From the NCBI GenBank assembly GCA_964514655.1, contig CAZEQY010000011.1, positions 1 through 64,000 of the forward strand: DNA of 64,000 bases, written 5' to 3'. Under the pieces are notes generated by a model, which worked only from the letters and a program-made list of their open reading frames with translations, was not told the DNA's origin and ran no database searches. Origin of the DNA: SZAS-7 sp964514655. GTDB lineage: Bacteria > Chlamydiota > Chlamydiia > Chlamydiales > FEN-1388. Shown here one piece after another: positions 27,290 to 36,113 of the stretch. The stretch's first letter is position 1; each line of letters starts with the position of its first letter. Made by a program: the position numbers and the translations under genes.

Positions 27290-27455
27290 GATCTCACCCC
27301 AATGGCGTCAACTTAAGGTCATTTCTTGATCTCGACCTTGATCTTGTCCTCATTCTTCAAGCAGTCTGTGAGAGAAGAAAAAAAAAAGATTAAGATCAAG
27401 ATCAAGAGCGAGATTAAAAGAAAATTTCTTAAGTTGACACCATTCGATCTCACCC
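27290..27455. repeat. MITE-like palindrome with 10-bp flanking direct repeats
   Basis: Termini 27300-27317 and 27428-27445 are inverted repeats (core GTCAACTTAAG perfect, 16 of 18 overall). The inside is largely self-complementary and rich in GATCTTG/CAAGATC. GATCTCACCC occurs directly on both sides (27290-27299 and 27446-27455), like a target-site duplication. It encodes no transposase. It accounts for most of the gap between 27153 and 27535. Confidence 0.65.
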
Positions 27456-27535
27456 TCAGGCTACTCGACTCATTTATTCGCATTTCTATCTTGGTTTTGA
27501 TATACTTGACAAGGCCATATATAAGGAGTTACAAA

Positions 27536-27958
27536 ATGATTGGAATAAATGAACTACATGCACCGCTTGCTATGCAAACATTTGCCGCAGTCTTGCATCA
27601 GCCACTCTTGCGTGTATCGCTTAGAAATCTCTACGGACATCTTACAAAAAATGTATATATGACTGCAGAAGGCTTTGTCATGGACACTCACGAGTCTCAT
27701 GAGCGCTCCAGACGTTCGCCTGTTATTGGCCTTTTTAAGTATGTGTATATGCCCGATGAAGGCGGAGCGATTACAGGAGGAACGAGTAATATTCGCCAAG
27801 AAGGTGATGAATGGGTACTAGATGCCTATATCTTGCGAATTGTAAAAGGAAAAAAAAGCGATCGCTCTCTTACAATCAGGTGCTCTCTTGTCGATTCAAA
27901 AATTGCAAGAATACGCCTGCAGATATATCCGACTGATGGGATTATTCTAATAGACTGA
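27536..27958 (+). CDS. Conserved-looking protein of unknown function
   Basis: 140 residues. The start is set at ATG 27536 because AAGGAG lies 7 bases upstream; a longer frame begins inside the palindrome at 27326 and is not credible. The protein is mixed, with a C-terminal strand-rich part (WVLDAYILRIVKGKKSDR, SLVDSKIARIRLQIYP). No family, signal peptide or membrane segment was recognised. A second unknown gene follows 130 bp downstream on the same strand. Confidence 0.65.
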   Translation: MIGINELHAPLAMQTFAAVLHQPLLRVSLRNLYGHLTKNVYMTAEGFVMDTHESHERSRRSPVIGLFKYVYMPDEGGAITGGTSNIRQEGDEWVLDAYILRIVKGKKSDRSLTIRCSLVDSKIARIRLQIYPTDGIILID

Positions 27959-28090
27959 ACCACGAGTTTTGCAAAAGGCTCACATTAAAAAAGCCTTGGC
28001 TTTTAAAGAGCAATCCTTCCAAGTTATTGGTGTGTGAGATATACTCACAAACTACAAATCACTAAGTACAAAATTATAAGGAGTGTATTT

Positions 28091-28744
28091 ATGCAAGCAG
28101 TAAATGAATATGGGTCGTTACAGTTTTTAACAAATCCGGATAATATCGTAAAAGAAACGGTGACTACCTTTAAAGCCGTTAAGGCAAGATTTATCCCCTC
28201 AGGAAATGGCTTATTGCATTATCAAACATTCACTATCGATCAAACAGCACACCAACTTGCCGGCTTAGTCTTTACGCAGCGATTCGGAGAGATCGTTAAC
28301 CTTCAAGACTACACACATGACTGTATAGTTGATTGGCAAGACACCGCCGAGCAGCCACATGCTACCATGTTAACTCGCGACACTCATCGCTTCATAAGAT
28401 GCGTTGATCGTCATGTAGCATCAGTAACACTTCTTGGTAAAAGTGAACAATCAGCCCTTAAAATTGACAAATTAATTCTACAAGACGGCTTAAGAAGTAA
28501 TTCCTGTGACTGCTCAGACCACGTTGATCCACGACATATGCGGTATCACCCTGAAAGTGATGGCTTTCCAGAAAATAGCGAGTGGCCACAAAAATTTAGA
28601 CTACAGCAGGTTGATCTTTTCGTTGCTGTTAACTCAAAAACACAAAAGACACATCTTTTAGTGCTTCAGCCAAACGCTGACCTAATTCCTGGTCAAATGG
28701 GCACATTCACCATTACCTCCTATTCTGAGGCCATAAAAGTATAA
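28091..28744 (+). CDS. Protein of unknown function
   Basis: 217 residues. The start is ATG 28091, with an AAGGAG site 7 bases before it, not the earlier ATG at 28034. Strand-rich, no signal peptide. A middle Cys/His cluster (SNSCDCSDHVDPRHMRYHPE, about residues 138-157) could bind a metal. No family recognised. It ends 25 bp before a hairpin. Its neighbour at 27536 has a similar length class and the same type of ribosome site, so they may be functionally linked. Confidence 0.65.
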   Translation: MQAVNEYGSLQFLTNPDNIVKETVTTFKAVKARFIPSGNGLLHYQTFTIDQTAHQLAGLVFTQRFGEIVNLQDYTHDCIVDWQDTAEQPHATMLTRDTHRFIRCVDRHVASVTLLGKSEQSALKIDKLILQDGLRSNSCDCSDHVDPRHMRYHPESDGFPENSEWPQKFRLQQVDLFVAVNSKTQKTHLLVLQPNADLIPGQMGTFTITSYSEAIKV

Positions 28745-28769
28745 CCCTGAAATTTTAACCCAAATAGTG

Positions 28770-28789
28770 GCCTGATCAAATCATCAGGC
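28770..28789 (+). terminator. Hairpin after the unknown gene
   Basis: GCCTGAT (28770-28776) pairs with ATCAGGC (28783-28789), extended by AGT/ACT with mismatches; TACTACT-rich DNA and TTTTTT follow at about 28798. Confidence 0.55.
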
Positions 28790-28961
28790 TACTACTACTT
28801 TTTTCTTGCTCTTTAGTTTTAGCATCTCCAAATTCGCTACCGGTCAGCTTATTCGCAGCCATTTTGGTCAAAAAATAACTCGACAAGCTAACTATCGCTT
28901 CCGGCAGGAAAACGATAAAAAAAGCGATAGTAAATTTATATATTTTAAAAATTTTTATCAT
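28776..28961 (-). CDS. Possible 61-residue single-pass membrane peptide
   Basis: An open frame with one hydrophobic segment (FTIAFFIVFLPEAIVSLSSYF, residues 10-30) and a charged tail (AKTKEQEKSSSS). It lacks a good ribosome site and overlaps the hairpin of the opposite strand, so it may be chance. It is the only gene candidate in the 340-bp gap before 29082. Confidence 0.3.
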   Translation of the reverse strand: MIKIFKIYKFTIAFFIVFLPEAIVSLSSYFLTKMAANKLTGSEFGDAKTKEQEKSSSSLMI

Positions 28962-29081
28962 TCTAATCGCTTAGCCAGCCACGTAGCAATTCTATAAACA
29001 AAAAGTACTAAAAGTTGACACAAAGCTAATTTTTGTGCAAAATATATTATTAATATAATAATCTAAACAGGATGCAATAGT

Positions 29082-30980
29082 ATGTTTGTTCCCGATTCTA
29101 TGCCAGTATCTCATATGCGATTTCCCGAGGGACAACTTGATGGTAATGATAGTACACTCTTTGAATTCGGGGGTGCTGCTCCCTATAAAGATGGTATGAT
29201 TTTGGACTTACTAGAGAATAGGGTTGTAACTGATCAACGTGAAAATAGTGTGGTTTACCTTATAAGAGATAATCACAATCAGCGCGAAATTCCGCTCCCG
29301 CTTTCTATTTTGCGAAATGTAGTTGCTCTTATGAAAAATTCATGCACACTTGAATACCGACCGTTATCTGTTGCAGATCTCACTCGGAACGTTCGAATCT
29401 GCACGAGTCATGGTGTGGTTCACAAAATGCCACTTGCTCTAATTTGGGAAGCATCTGCTACCTTTAGAAGACTGTTCTCGGATAGCAAGTGGAATATTGA
29501 CGAAAAAACTGGTGACCTTGAATTGCAAACGGACAAAGAATGGCTGTTTGATGCGACGCTACTTCCTAAGTTATTCGATCCAAAGGGTACGAGTTTTTCT
29601 GAATTGGATTTAACAAAGCTTTCGGAATTATGGCAACAAGCACACTACTTACATGCACCAAAAGTTACACGTGAAATCACCGAGGCTATTAAAGAAAAAA
29701 TTCGTAATTTCCCGACCAAGTCACTGGAAAATAAAACCGAATTAGAAGAATTAGTTCCAATTAGTACACAAGCCAGCCAATTAAAAAATGCGGAAATAAG
29801 AGAAGAGCTTGATTCCCTCATACAGCGATGGTTTGATGAAGCATCGGAAACTGTTGAAGAATTATCCAAAGACGCCACTAAGCAAGATCGCTTTAAAGGT
29901 GCCCTAAACAGTATAAAGTCCACAGGTTTAAAAGAAGAACTTACGTCACAAATAGCGCAAGTATTTCAGAAGCATTCTCAAGCGTTAGGTGAAACAAATA
30001 CTAGGTACTCGGATACGTTATCAGATATCGTGCAAAAACTCAGTCCAGTCACTTTACGACATTCATTATGGACCGAAGAGATCAATTTGCTGAGTGGTGT
30101 AACTGGATTAGATTCGCTTATTCTGCAGAAAGTCGAGAATTCATCTTTAAAAACCTTAAAAACACTTTCTAAAAAAATTAATCATCTATCTATTAAATCA
30201 TTTTCTGGTGATTTATCCGACGAAGATTTGCAGGACATATATAGCCTTACAAAATTGGAATTGCTTAACTTGTCAGGGCAACACATAACAAAGGCTCGCC
30301 TCAAAGGCATTAAAAAATTAAAAGATATTAAAATCCTCAGTTTACGCGAAACCAACTTAACTAACCCATCCTTAACAGTAGTAAGCGATCTAAAGGGACT
30401 TCGTGAGCTAGATGTAGCAGCATGCAAGATCACTGATGCTGGACTTGCACTGCTAAAAGATCTGAGCAAACTCCAAAAACTTACTTTGTCACACAATACC
30501 ACTTTTACTGGTGCTGGCCTTAAGAATATAACGTGCTTAGCTCACTTGCGAGAACTTAACCTCCGCAAATGTACTGTAAGCCACGAAAGCATTGTCGATT
30601 TTTTAAAAAATAGCAACTCTTTACGTCTTAAGGATGAAGGAACGTTCTCTCTAACGTATCCCGATGGGGGTAAATATGAGGGGGGTATTGTTAATGGTAA
30701 ACAAACCGGCAAAGGAACGATCACCTTTCCCAATGGAAGCAAATACGAGGGAGATTTTGTCGATGGTAAACGAACTGGCAAAGGAACGATCACTTTTCCC
30801 AATGGGGATAAATACGAGGGAGATGTTCTCGATGGCAACCCACATGGCAAAGGAACGGTCACTAGGACCAATGGGAGTAAGTACGAGGGAGAGTTTGTCG
30901 ATGGCAAACGAATCGACAAGGGAACGTACACTCTTTCCGATGGGCGTAAGGGCAGCCTCGTAAACTTTCTTCTGAACTGA
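29082..30980 (+). CDS. BTB-like, LRR and MORN repeat protein (effector candidate)
   Basis: 632 residues. Residues about 105-200 resemble a BTB/POZ fold (VRICTSHGVVHKMPLALIWE, FRRLF, then LSELWQQAHYLHAPKVTREI). A charged helical section follows, then about six LRRs at 380-510 (LTKLELLNLSGQHITKARL, LRELDVAACKITDAGLALL). The end holds four MORN repeats (YPDGGKYEGGIVNGKQTGKG and relatives). This mix is eukaryotic in style and common in proteins that bind host membranes or ubiquitin-ligase scaffolds. There is no signal peptide. The BTB call is tentative; LRR and MORN are clear. Confidence 0.78.
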   Translation: MFVPDSMPVSHMRFPEGQLDGNDSTLFEFGGAAPYKDGMILDLLENRVVTDQRENSVVYLIRDNHNQREIPLPLSILRNVVALMKNSCTLEYRPLSVADLTRNVRICTSHGVVHKMPLALIWEASATFRRLFSDSKWNIDEKTGDLELQTDKEWLFDATLLPKLFDPKGTSFSELDLTKLSELWQQAHYLHAPKVTREITEAIKEKIRNFPTKSLENKTELEELVPISTQASQLKNAEIREELDSLIQRWFDEASETVEELSKDATKQDRFKGALNSIKSTGLKEELTSQIAQVFQKHSQALGETNTRYSDTLSDIVQKLSPVTLRHSLWTEEINLLSGVTGLDSLILQKVENSSLKTLKTLSKKINHLSIKSFSGDLSDEDLQDIYSLTKLELLNLSGQHITKARLKGIKKLKDIKILSLRETNLTNPSLTVVSDLKGLRELDVAACKITDAGLALLKDLSKLQKLTLSHNTTFTGAGLKNITCLAHLRELNLRKCTVSHESIVDFLKNSNSLRLKDEGTFSLTYPDGGKYEGGIVNGKQTGKGTITFPNGSKYEGDFVDGKRTGKGTITFPNGDKYEGDVLDGNPHGKGTVTRTNGSKYEGEFVDGKRIDKGTYTLSDGRKGSLVNFLLN

Positions 30981-31120
30981 AAATGCCGTCGCCAACAATA
31001 AGATTGAAGTGTGGATGGTAGTTTAGCGTAAGTGAGCTTGAGGGCCTGGTTTTGCATGTGGCCGGAAAGCTGCTGATTGGTCTTACCCAACCCTTAAAAC
31101 AAAATGACGAAAAGCTAACG

Positions 31121-32347
31121 TTATATCAACCCAAACGAGCGACAAAAATAGATCCAAATGGCAGTTACCGCGAGAGTGAAGATACTGATGGGAAACCCTG
31201 AGGCCATATGCCTTTTCCAGCTGAGATGTATGCCAAAGTTTGCAGCTTGGCTAATCACTATTATGTTTGCGATGCTGCCTACGATAAACATATTGCCGGC
31301 AAGCGTACTTGATAGAGCAAGTAGTGCCCCGTCAAAGTGGTTTTGGGCAAAAGGGAGCAGCAGCATTACCGCGGGGACGTTTGAAATGATATTCGAAAGA
31401 ATAGCTGACGTTGAATACAGCCACTCAGGTGCCGAAAGATCTATTTGATAGCTCTGAAGAAGCTGTAAAAACGAGGCCATCATCTCTGTGCGATTAAATT
31501 CATAATTGACGATGAAAAGGCCTATGAAGAGCACAAGCAGCTGCCAATCGATAAAGCTAAGCATCATATGTGAAGCCATGCGTCTACTTAAAAGCAAAAA
31601 ACCTGCGATGACTAAGGAAATATGATCTCTTGGCACATCAAAGAAAAGAAACAACGCTAAAAGCACGCATAAAGCAAGCACTGCCTTGATGCTTTGCCAC
31701 CTATCAAAGGCAGGACTTTCATACTTCACTTCGTGATTTTCTACGTACCAACTCTTTTTTGTCTGCCACGCAATCACAGCCCACGCAACAAACCAACCTA
31801 CAACACATGGGACCAAGGCATAAAGGGAGTACTCTCCAAAGGGCATGTGTAGCACCTGTCCGATAAGCATATTTTGTGGGTTGCCAATAAGCGTGATTGC
31901 AGAGCCAATATTTGATCCACAGGCAAGCCCAAGCAAAAAGGGAATAGGATTCAGCTTTTTTTTCAGGCATATTCTAACAAGTAAAGGCGTCATTGCAAGA
32001 CAGACAATGTCATTAATGAGAACGGCTGATAACGTCCCCGCAACGACAATCAAGAGAAACAAAAACCCGGACGGACTAATAGTAAATCTCTCGACATTAC
32101 TGGCAACATACGTGTAAAATCCGCTATAGTAAAACTGCGCTGAAATAATCATAAAGCTAAAAAGAATCGCGATAGCAGAGATATCAATATCAGCTACTGC
32201 CTGCTGTAGTGAAAGGTCCTTCAAAGTAATAAACGCAATTGCACCCAAAAGGGCAATACCCGTCCGATCAAGAGCTAATCCCGGTAAGTTACCAAGAACC
32301 ATCCCCAAATAGACAAGACAAAATACTGCCAAAAGCCAAAGTTCCAT
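31121..32347 (-). CDS. SLC13/ArsB-type anion transporter
   Basis: About 408 residues with 10-11 membrane helices. The start is set at ATG 32347 because AAGG lies 6 bases upstream; a longer frame reaches 32401. Family marks are DRTGIALLGAI near the N-terminus, INDIVCLAMTPLL in the first half, GNPQNMLIGQVLHMPF, and the second-half counterpart SNIISNVPAVMLLLPF. These match the citrate/phosphate/arsenite carriers of the ion transporter superfamily. The substrate is unknown. Confidence 0.85.
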   Translation of the reverse strand: MELWLLAVFCLVYLGMVLGNLPGLALDRTGIALLGAIAFITLKDLSLQQAVADIDISAIAILFSFMIISAQFYYSGFYTYVASNVERFTISPSGFLFLLIVVAGTLSAVLINDIVCLAMTPLLVRICLKKKLNPIPFLLGLACGSNIGSAITLIGNPQNMLIGQVLHMPFGEYSLYALVPCVVGWFVAWAVIAWQTKKSWYVENHEVKYESPAFDRWQSIKAVLALCVLLALFLFFDVPRDHISLVIAGFLLLSRRMASHMMLSFIDWQLLVLFIGLFIVNYEFNRTEMMASFLQLLQSYQIDLSAPEWLYSTSAILSNIISNVPAVMLLLPFAQNHFDGALLALSSTLAGNMFIVGSIANIIVISQAANFGIHLSWKRHMASGFPISIFTLAVTAIWIYFCRSFGLI

Positions 32348-32470
32348 ATATACCTTAAAGACCCTGACAGTAACAAAAGAACAGATAGGGGTAAAGACCA
32401 TTGTGAAACTAATTGTTAATTTATGAGGTGCAAGGTAGACTTGTGTGGCAATTTATGTAGGACAACTATC

Positions 32471-33004
32471 ATGCGCATTATACTACTCACACTCTCTTTA
32501 TTTTTTGCGCCTATTTATGCTGCAGAACATGCCATAAAGTATGTGATGACAGATACGAGCGTCCAATATGGCCCTCAAACTGTGCCCTCAATTTCTGAAC
32601 AGGCTAATGTGTTGCTTTATGGCACAAATGTTCAAGGTGCTGCACACGTTAATGGCAATCTAACAGCTAAAGATGCCCAAATAGGCACCGTAGTTGTCAA
32701 CGGCAGTGCAACACTTGTTAACTGCGTAATTAGAAATTCCATATCTGTCTATGGCGAGTTGCAGATGCAAAATTGCCAGGTGTTTGGCGAAGTTTCCACA
32801 TATGCTCCCCTACTGACCCTCTCGAGCTCAAGTGCAAATTCTCTTATAAACCTCACAGAAAGTGGCCAGCAAAGCATTCTTTTGCAAAGTGGCAGTATCA
32901 TCAACGGCCCTATCACGTTTTTCTCCGGAAATGGCTCTGTCACGCTGTCTGGCGGTAGCTATATATCAGGCGCACTTTCTGGCGGGCGTACCATACGCAA
33001 CTAA
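32471..33004 (+). CDS. Exported beta-helix protein, bactofilin-like repeats
   Basis: 177 residues with a signal peptide (MRIILLTLSLFFAPIYA). The start is set at the ATG with an AGGA site, not at 32423. The rest is a run of short rungs (VLLYGTNVQGAAHVNGNLTA, VVVNGSATLVNCVI, ISVYGELQMQNCQVFG) typical of polymer-forming or bactofilin-like beta-helices, but with a signal peptide it is likely periplasmic or surface. Function unknown. The transporter gene follows after 48 bp on the same strand. Confidence 0.7.
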   Translation: MRIILLTLSLFFAPIYAAEHAIKYVMTDTSVQYGPQTVPSISEQANVLLYGTNVQGAAHVNGNLTAKDAQIGTVVVNGSATLVNCVIRNSISVYGELQMQNCQVFGEVSTYAPLLTLSSSSANSLINLTESGQQSILLQSGSIINGPITFFSGNGSVTLSGGSYISGALSGGRTIRN

Positions 33005-33052
33005 AAAGCACGTGGCGCAAAATGACCAAAGTATGATAAACTAATTTTTATT

Positions 33053-34255
33053 ATGCACATGCGCATTTCTAAAGTACTACTTTTAGCTACAGTCATCCTT
33101 ATGGATTTTTTGGTGGGGATGGAATTTGATCTCTTTGTGCCAAGTTTTCCTGAGCTGCAGAGCCATTTTCAGCTTTCACCATTTTGGGTTGAAGCTACGC
33201 TCTCAATAAACTTTATTGGGTTTTGCCTCAGCCTCTTTTTTGTTGGAAGCCTGGCAGATCGCTTTGGCAGAAGGCCGGTACTCATCTCGGGGCTTGCCAC
33301 CTTTGTTGTAGGCAGCGTTCTCTGTTTAGTAGCGCCTCACTTTAGCTATCTACTTGTAGGGCGTTTTTTGCAAGGAGCAGGCATTGCAGCACCTGCCATC
33401 TTAAGCTTTTTACTTATTGCAGATACCTTTGAGCTAAAAAAGCAGCAGTACTATATGGCCATGCTAAATGGCGTCATGAATATCTCCATCGCCTGTGCAC
33501 CAGTTATTGGCAGCTACACAACCCTCTACTTTCACTGGCAGGGCAACTTTGCCCTACTACTTATTATAGGCCTTATCGTGCTTGCTTTAGGCCTTGCATT
33601 TGTGCCTGCCAAAAAGAATGCTATTTCAGAAGAGCACGTAGGCTATCTTCAGCTACTTCAAACAAAGCCACTTCGCACACTTATTATCTTTATTACCTGG
33701 ATGTTTGTGCCTTGGTGGATATTTGTGGGCATCTCTCCGCTTCTATATATGCAGGATCTTGGCGTTGCTATTACCCACTTTGGCTACTACCAAGGGGGCC
33801 TAGCACTTATATTTGCCGTCGGCAGCATACTCTATGGCTCTTTGATGACTAAATTTGATCAAAAAAAGATGCTGTTTATCTCAAATGCCGTTTTTATAGC
33901 ATGCATACTGCTTTTAGGCTATATCACGGCTATAGACTGCAAAAACCCTTTAGCGATCACGCTTATCTTTTCTCTTTTCATCGTAGGACAGGTTGTACCA
34001 ACTACCGTTCTATTTCCTTTTGCGCTTAACTATATCCCGGAAGCAAAAGGGCGAACAAGCGCCATGATCCAGGCAGGAAGACTTATCCTATCCTCAGTAG
34101 GACTGCAGCTTGCAGGCCACTACTACACAGGCTCATTTCAAAATGTGGGACTTATTCTTATTGTGACTATCGGAATGACTGCTTATATGCTCTACATCGT
34201 TATGCAAAGAGGAATCGAAAAGAGCCTTTTGGAGCCAAAAGCTGCTGCTCAATAA
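33053..34255 (+). CDS. MFS drug-transport-type permease (Bcr/CflA-like)
   Basis: 400 residues, 12 membrane helices. The start is followed by MDFLVGMEFDLFVPSFPELQ (the first helix with the family Asp/Pro pattern) and the A-motif GSLADRFGRRPVLISG between helices 2 and 3; LQGAGIAAPAILSFLLIADTF (motif C-like) follows. It resembles Bcr/CflA or DHA1 exporters that pump hydrophobic drugs or metabolites. It converges on a TetR gene with a 56-bp overlap, which suggests but does not prove common control. Confidence 0.87.
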   Translation: MHMRISKVLLLATVILMDFLVGMEFDLFVPSFPELQSHFQLSPFWVEATLSINFIGFCLSLFFVGSLADRFGRRPVLISGLATFVVGSVLCLVAPHFSYLLVGRFLQGAGIAAPAILSFLLIADTFELKKQQYYMAMLNGVMNISIACAPVIGSYTTLYFHWQGNFALLLIIGLIVLALGLAFVPAKKNAISEEHVGYLQLLQTKPLRTLIIFITWMFVPWWIFVGISPLLYMQDLGVAITHFGYYQGGLALIFAVGSILYGSLMTKFDQKKMLFISNAVFIACILLLGYITAIDCKNPLAITLIFSLFIVGQVVPTTVLFPFALNYIPEAKGRTSAMIQAGRLILSSVGLQLAGHYYTGSFQNVGLILIVTIGMTAYMLYIVMQRGIEKSLLEPKAAAQ

Positions 34256-34811
34256 GCTTTGGAAAGGCCTCTTGGCGCCTTTTAAGATCATCTTCTGTCC
34301 ATGGATAAATTCCCATGTCAGTAAGAAACTGCACGCCGGCAATGATAAATTCTGCGCATTCTAATGGCACATCGGTGGTAAAAACACCCTCAGCAACACC
34401 CTGACTGATCACTTCAGCATAAAGAGGAGCCTGCTTTTGCAACACTGAAGCAAGAAGGCGCGTGTGCATCTCATTGTTTCCTGGTCTATGCAGCAGCTCT
34501 ACTATATCTTTATTATCCTCGGCAATTCTACCTGCCTTGATAAGTCGCTCCATTTTTTCTAAAGCTCTTCCCGGCTTTTGGATAGCAAGACGCATATCTT
34601 CAATACTAGAGCTTGCCATCTCTTCAACGACCGCCATAAGAAGCTCTTCTTTAGACGTAAAGTAGTGATAAATTGTCCCCTTAGCAATTTTGAGCTCTTG
34701 CATGATATCTTGCATGGAGGTCTTATCGTAGTGCTTGCTACTAAAAAGACGCTTTGCAGCGGCAATGATTTCCGCCCTTCGTTCGGTAGATTTTTTTACG
34801 ATTCTAGCCAT
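34200..34811 (-). CDS. TetR-family repressor
   Basis: About 203 residues. The N-terminal helix-turn-helix is classic (RRAEIIAAAKRLFSSKHYDK, TSMQDIMQELKIAKGTIYHYFTSKEELL). The C-terminal ligand domain is like AcrR/QacR relatives. A TATAAT box (34820-34825 on this strand) with a TAGACA -35 lies so close to the ATG that transcription would begin almost at the start codon, so the message may be leaderless. A start at 34820 is the alternative. It likely binds the palindrome at 34858. Confidence 0.9.
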   Translation of the reverse strand: MARIVKKSTERRAEIIAAAKRLFSSKHYDKTSMQDIMQELKIAKGTIYHYFTSKEELLMAVVEEMASSSIEDMRLAIQKPGRALEKMERLIKAGRIAEDNKDIVELLHRPGNNEMHTRLLASVLQKQAPLYAEVISQGVAEGVFTTDVPLECAEFIIAGVQFLTDMGIYPWTEDDLKRRQEAFPKLIEQQLLAPKGSFRFLFA

Positions 34812-34857
34812 AGTAAGCATTATAAACGGCTTACAGTTGTTGTCTATGATTTTCCTA

Positions 34858-34887
34858 TTGACCGACGGTCGGTCAATATGCTACAAT
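34858..34887 (+). promoter_or_regulatory. TetR operator overlapping a promoter
   Basis: TTGACCGACGGTCGGTCAA (34858-34876) is a perfect 9+1+9 palindrome of the TetR-family operator type. It also forms the -35 (TTGACC) of a promoter whose -10 is TACAAT at 34882-34887, 18 bp further. The downstream monooxygenase gene starts at 34911. The repressor would block RNA polymerase here. Confidence 0.75.
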
Positions 34888-34910
34888 GAAAGCATAAATA
34901 GGAGAATCAG

Positions 34911-36044
34911 ATGAATATACTAATCTCAGGTGCTGGCATTGCGGGCTTTACATTGGCCTATTGGCTAAAGCAGTATGGCTTTACCCCTACTATCGTTGAA
35001 AAGTACCCATTTTTACGAAAAGGAGGCTATAAAGTGGATGTTCGGGGCGCGGCCGTTGAGGTGGCAAGGCGCATGGGTATCTATCAAGAGCTGACGGATA
35101 AAGATGTAAAATTAGATCGCTCATTTTTTATTACTTCCGATCAAAAACAATTTGAGCTAGAAGGCGATATTCTCGGCCACACATCCTCGGTCGATTTTGA
35201 TGTCAATCGATGGGATCTTGCCCAAATCATTGCAAAAGCTGCAGGCGAGGTTGAAATTCTATACAACGATTCGATTGTTCGCTTTGAAGATGGCATAGTC
35301 TATTTTGAGAAGAGCAAAGCGAGGAAATTTGATCTTGTTATCGGAGCAGATGGCGTCCATTCAACCGTGCGAAAGCTCTTTTTTGGTGATGAGACCCAAT
35401 TTTTGAAAGACTATGGTATTCAATTTTGCGTCTTTCCCATTCCCAATATTTTTGAGCTAAACCGCGCGCAAGTGGTCTATTTTGATAAGGGAAAGCTAGC
35501 ATCAGCCTATGCTGTAGATAACTATTCCTTTGCCTGTCTTGCATTTAAGGGCCATATAGACTCTGAAAATCTAAAAGAGGTATTTAAAGAGCAGTTTAAC
35601 AATTTAGGATGGAAAATTCCAAAGCTTGTAGATGCTATGGATGAGAGCTCAGAATGCTATTTTGACTCGATTGCGCAAATCCGTATGCCCAAATGGTCCA
35701 AGGGAAAAGTTGCGCTTGTAGGAGATGCAGCACACGCCGCTTCATCTATAGGAACAAGTCTTGCTATGGTGGGAGCCTATGTACTAGCCAGTGAACTAAA
35801 AAATAGAGATTTTGCTACTGCCTTTACAAACTATGAAAAAATCATGCGACCATTTGTGGAAAAGGGACAAAACCTTGCTGAATCCAACCTTCAAATTTTA
35901 GCACGATCCAATTCTTCTTGGCTGCTTACATGCCAACTCTATCTCATGAAACTCCTGCCGGGAAAATTCATGCACCTGCTCACAAAATGGGAGAGCTGGC
36001 AAATGAAAAAAGCTTCAAATGCCATCACTCTACCAAACGCGTAA
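34911..36044 (+). CDS. FAD-dependent monooxygenase, TetX/PHBH-like
   Basis: 377 residues. Marks are the Rossmann GAGIAG with VEK (residues 7-12 and later), the GADGVHSTVR motif, the FAD ribityl motif ALVGDAAHAASSIGTSLA and the C-terminal helices. This is the class A flavoprotein fold; the TetX branch inactivates tetracyclines and related aromatics. AGGAGA lies 5 bases before the ATG. It is divergent to a TetR gene with an operator in its promoter, so a small aromatic molecule probably induces it. Substrate not known. Confidence 0.85.
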   Translation: MNILISGAGIAGFTLAYWLKQYGFTPTIVEKYPFLRKGGYKVDVRGAAVEVARRMGIYQELTDKDVKLDRSFFITSDQKQFELEGDILGHTSSVDFDVNRWDLAQIIAKAAGEVEILYNDSIVRFEDGIVYFEKSKARKFDLVIGADGVHSTVRKLFFGDETQFLKDYGIQFCVFPIPNIFELNRAQVVYFDKGKLASAYAVDNYSFACLAFKGHIDSENLKEVFKEQFNNLGWKIPKLVDAMDESSECYFDSIAQIRMPKWSKGKVALVGDAAHAASSIGTSLAMVGAYVLASELKNRDFATAFTNYEKIMRPFVEKGQNLAESNLQILARSNSSWLLTCQLYLMKLLPGKFMHLLTKWESWQMKKASNAITLPNA

Positions 36045-36113
36045 AAGTTCCTAGTTGTTATTAATATTTTCGTTTGCTACACATGTAGTGACACCATAAC
36101 AACAGGAGCCTCT

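Noticed and set aside
30542..31090. Minus-strand frames opposite the MORN repeats
   Set aside because: Mirror frames of a repetitive coding sequence. The part beyond 30980 looked slightly protein-like but could not be placed.
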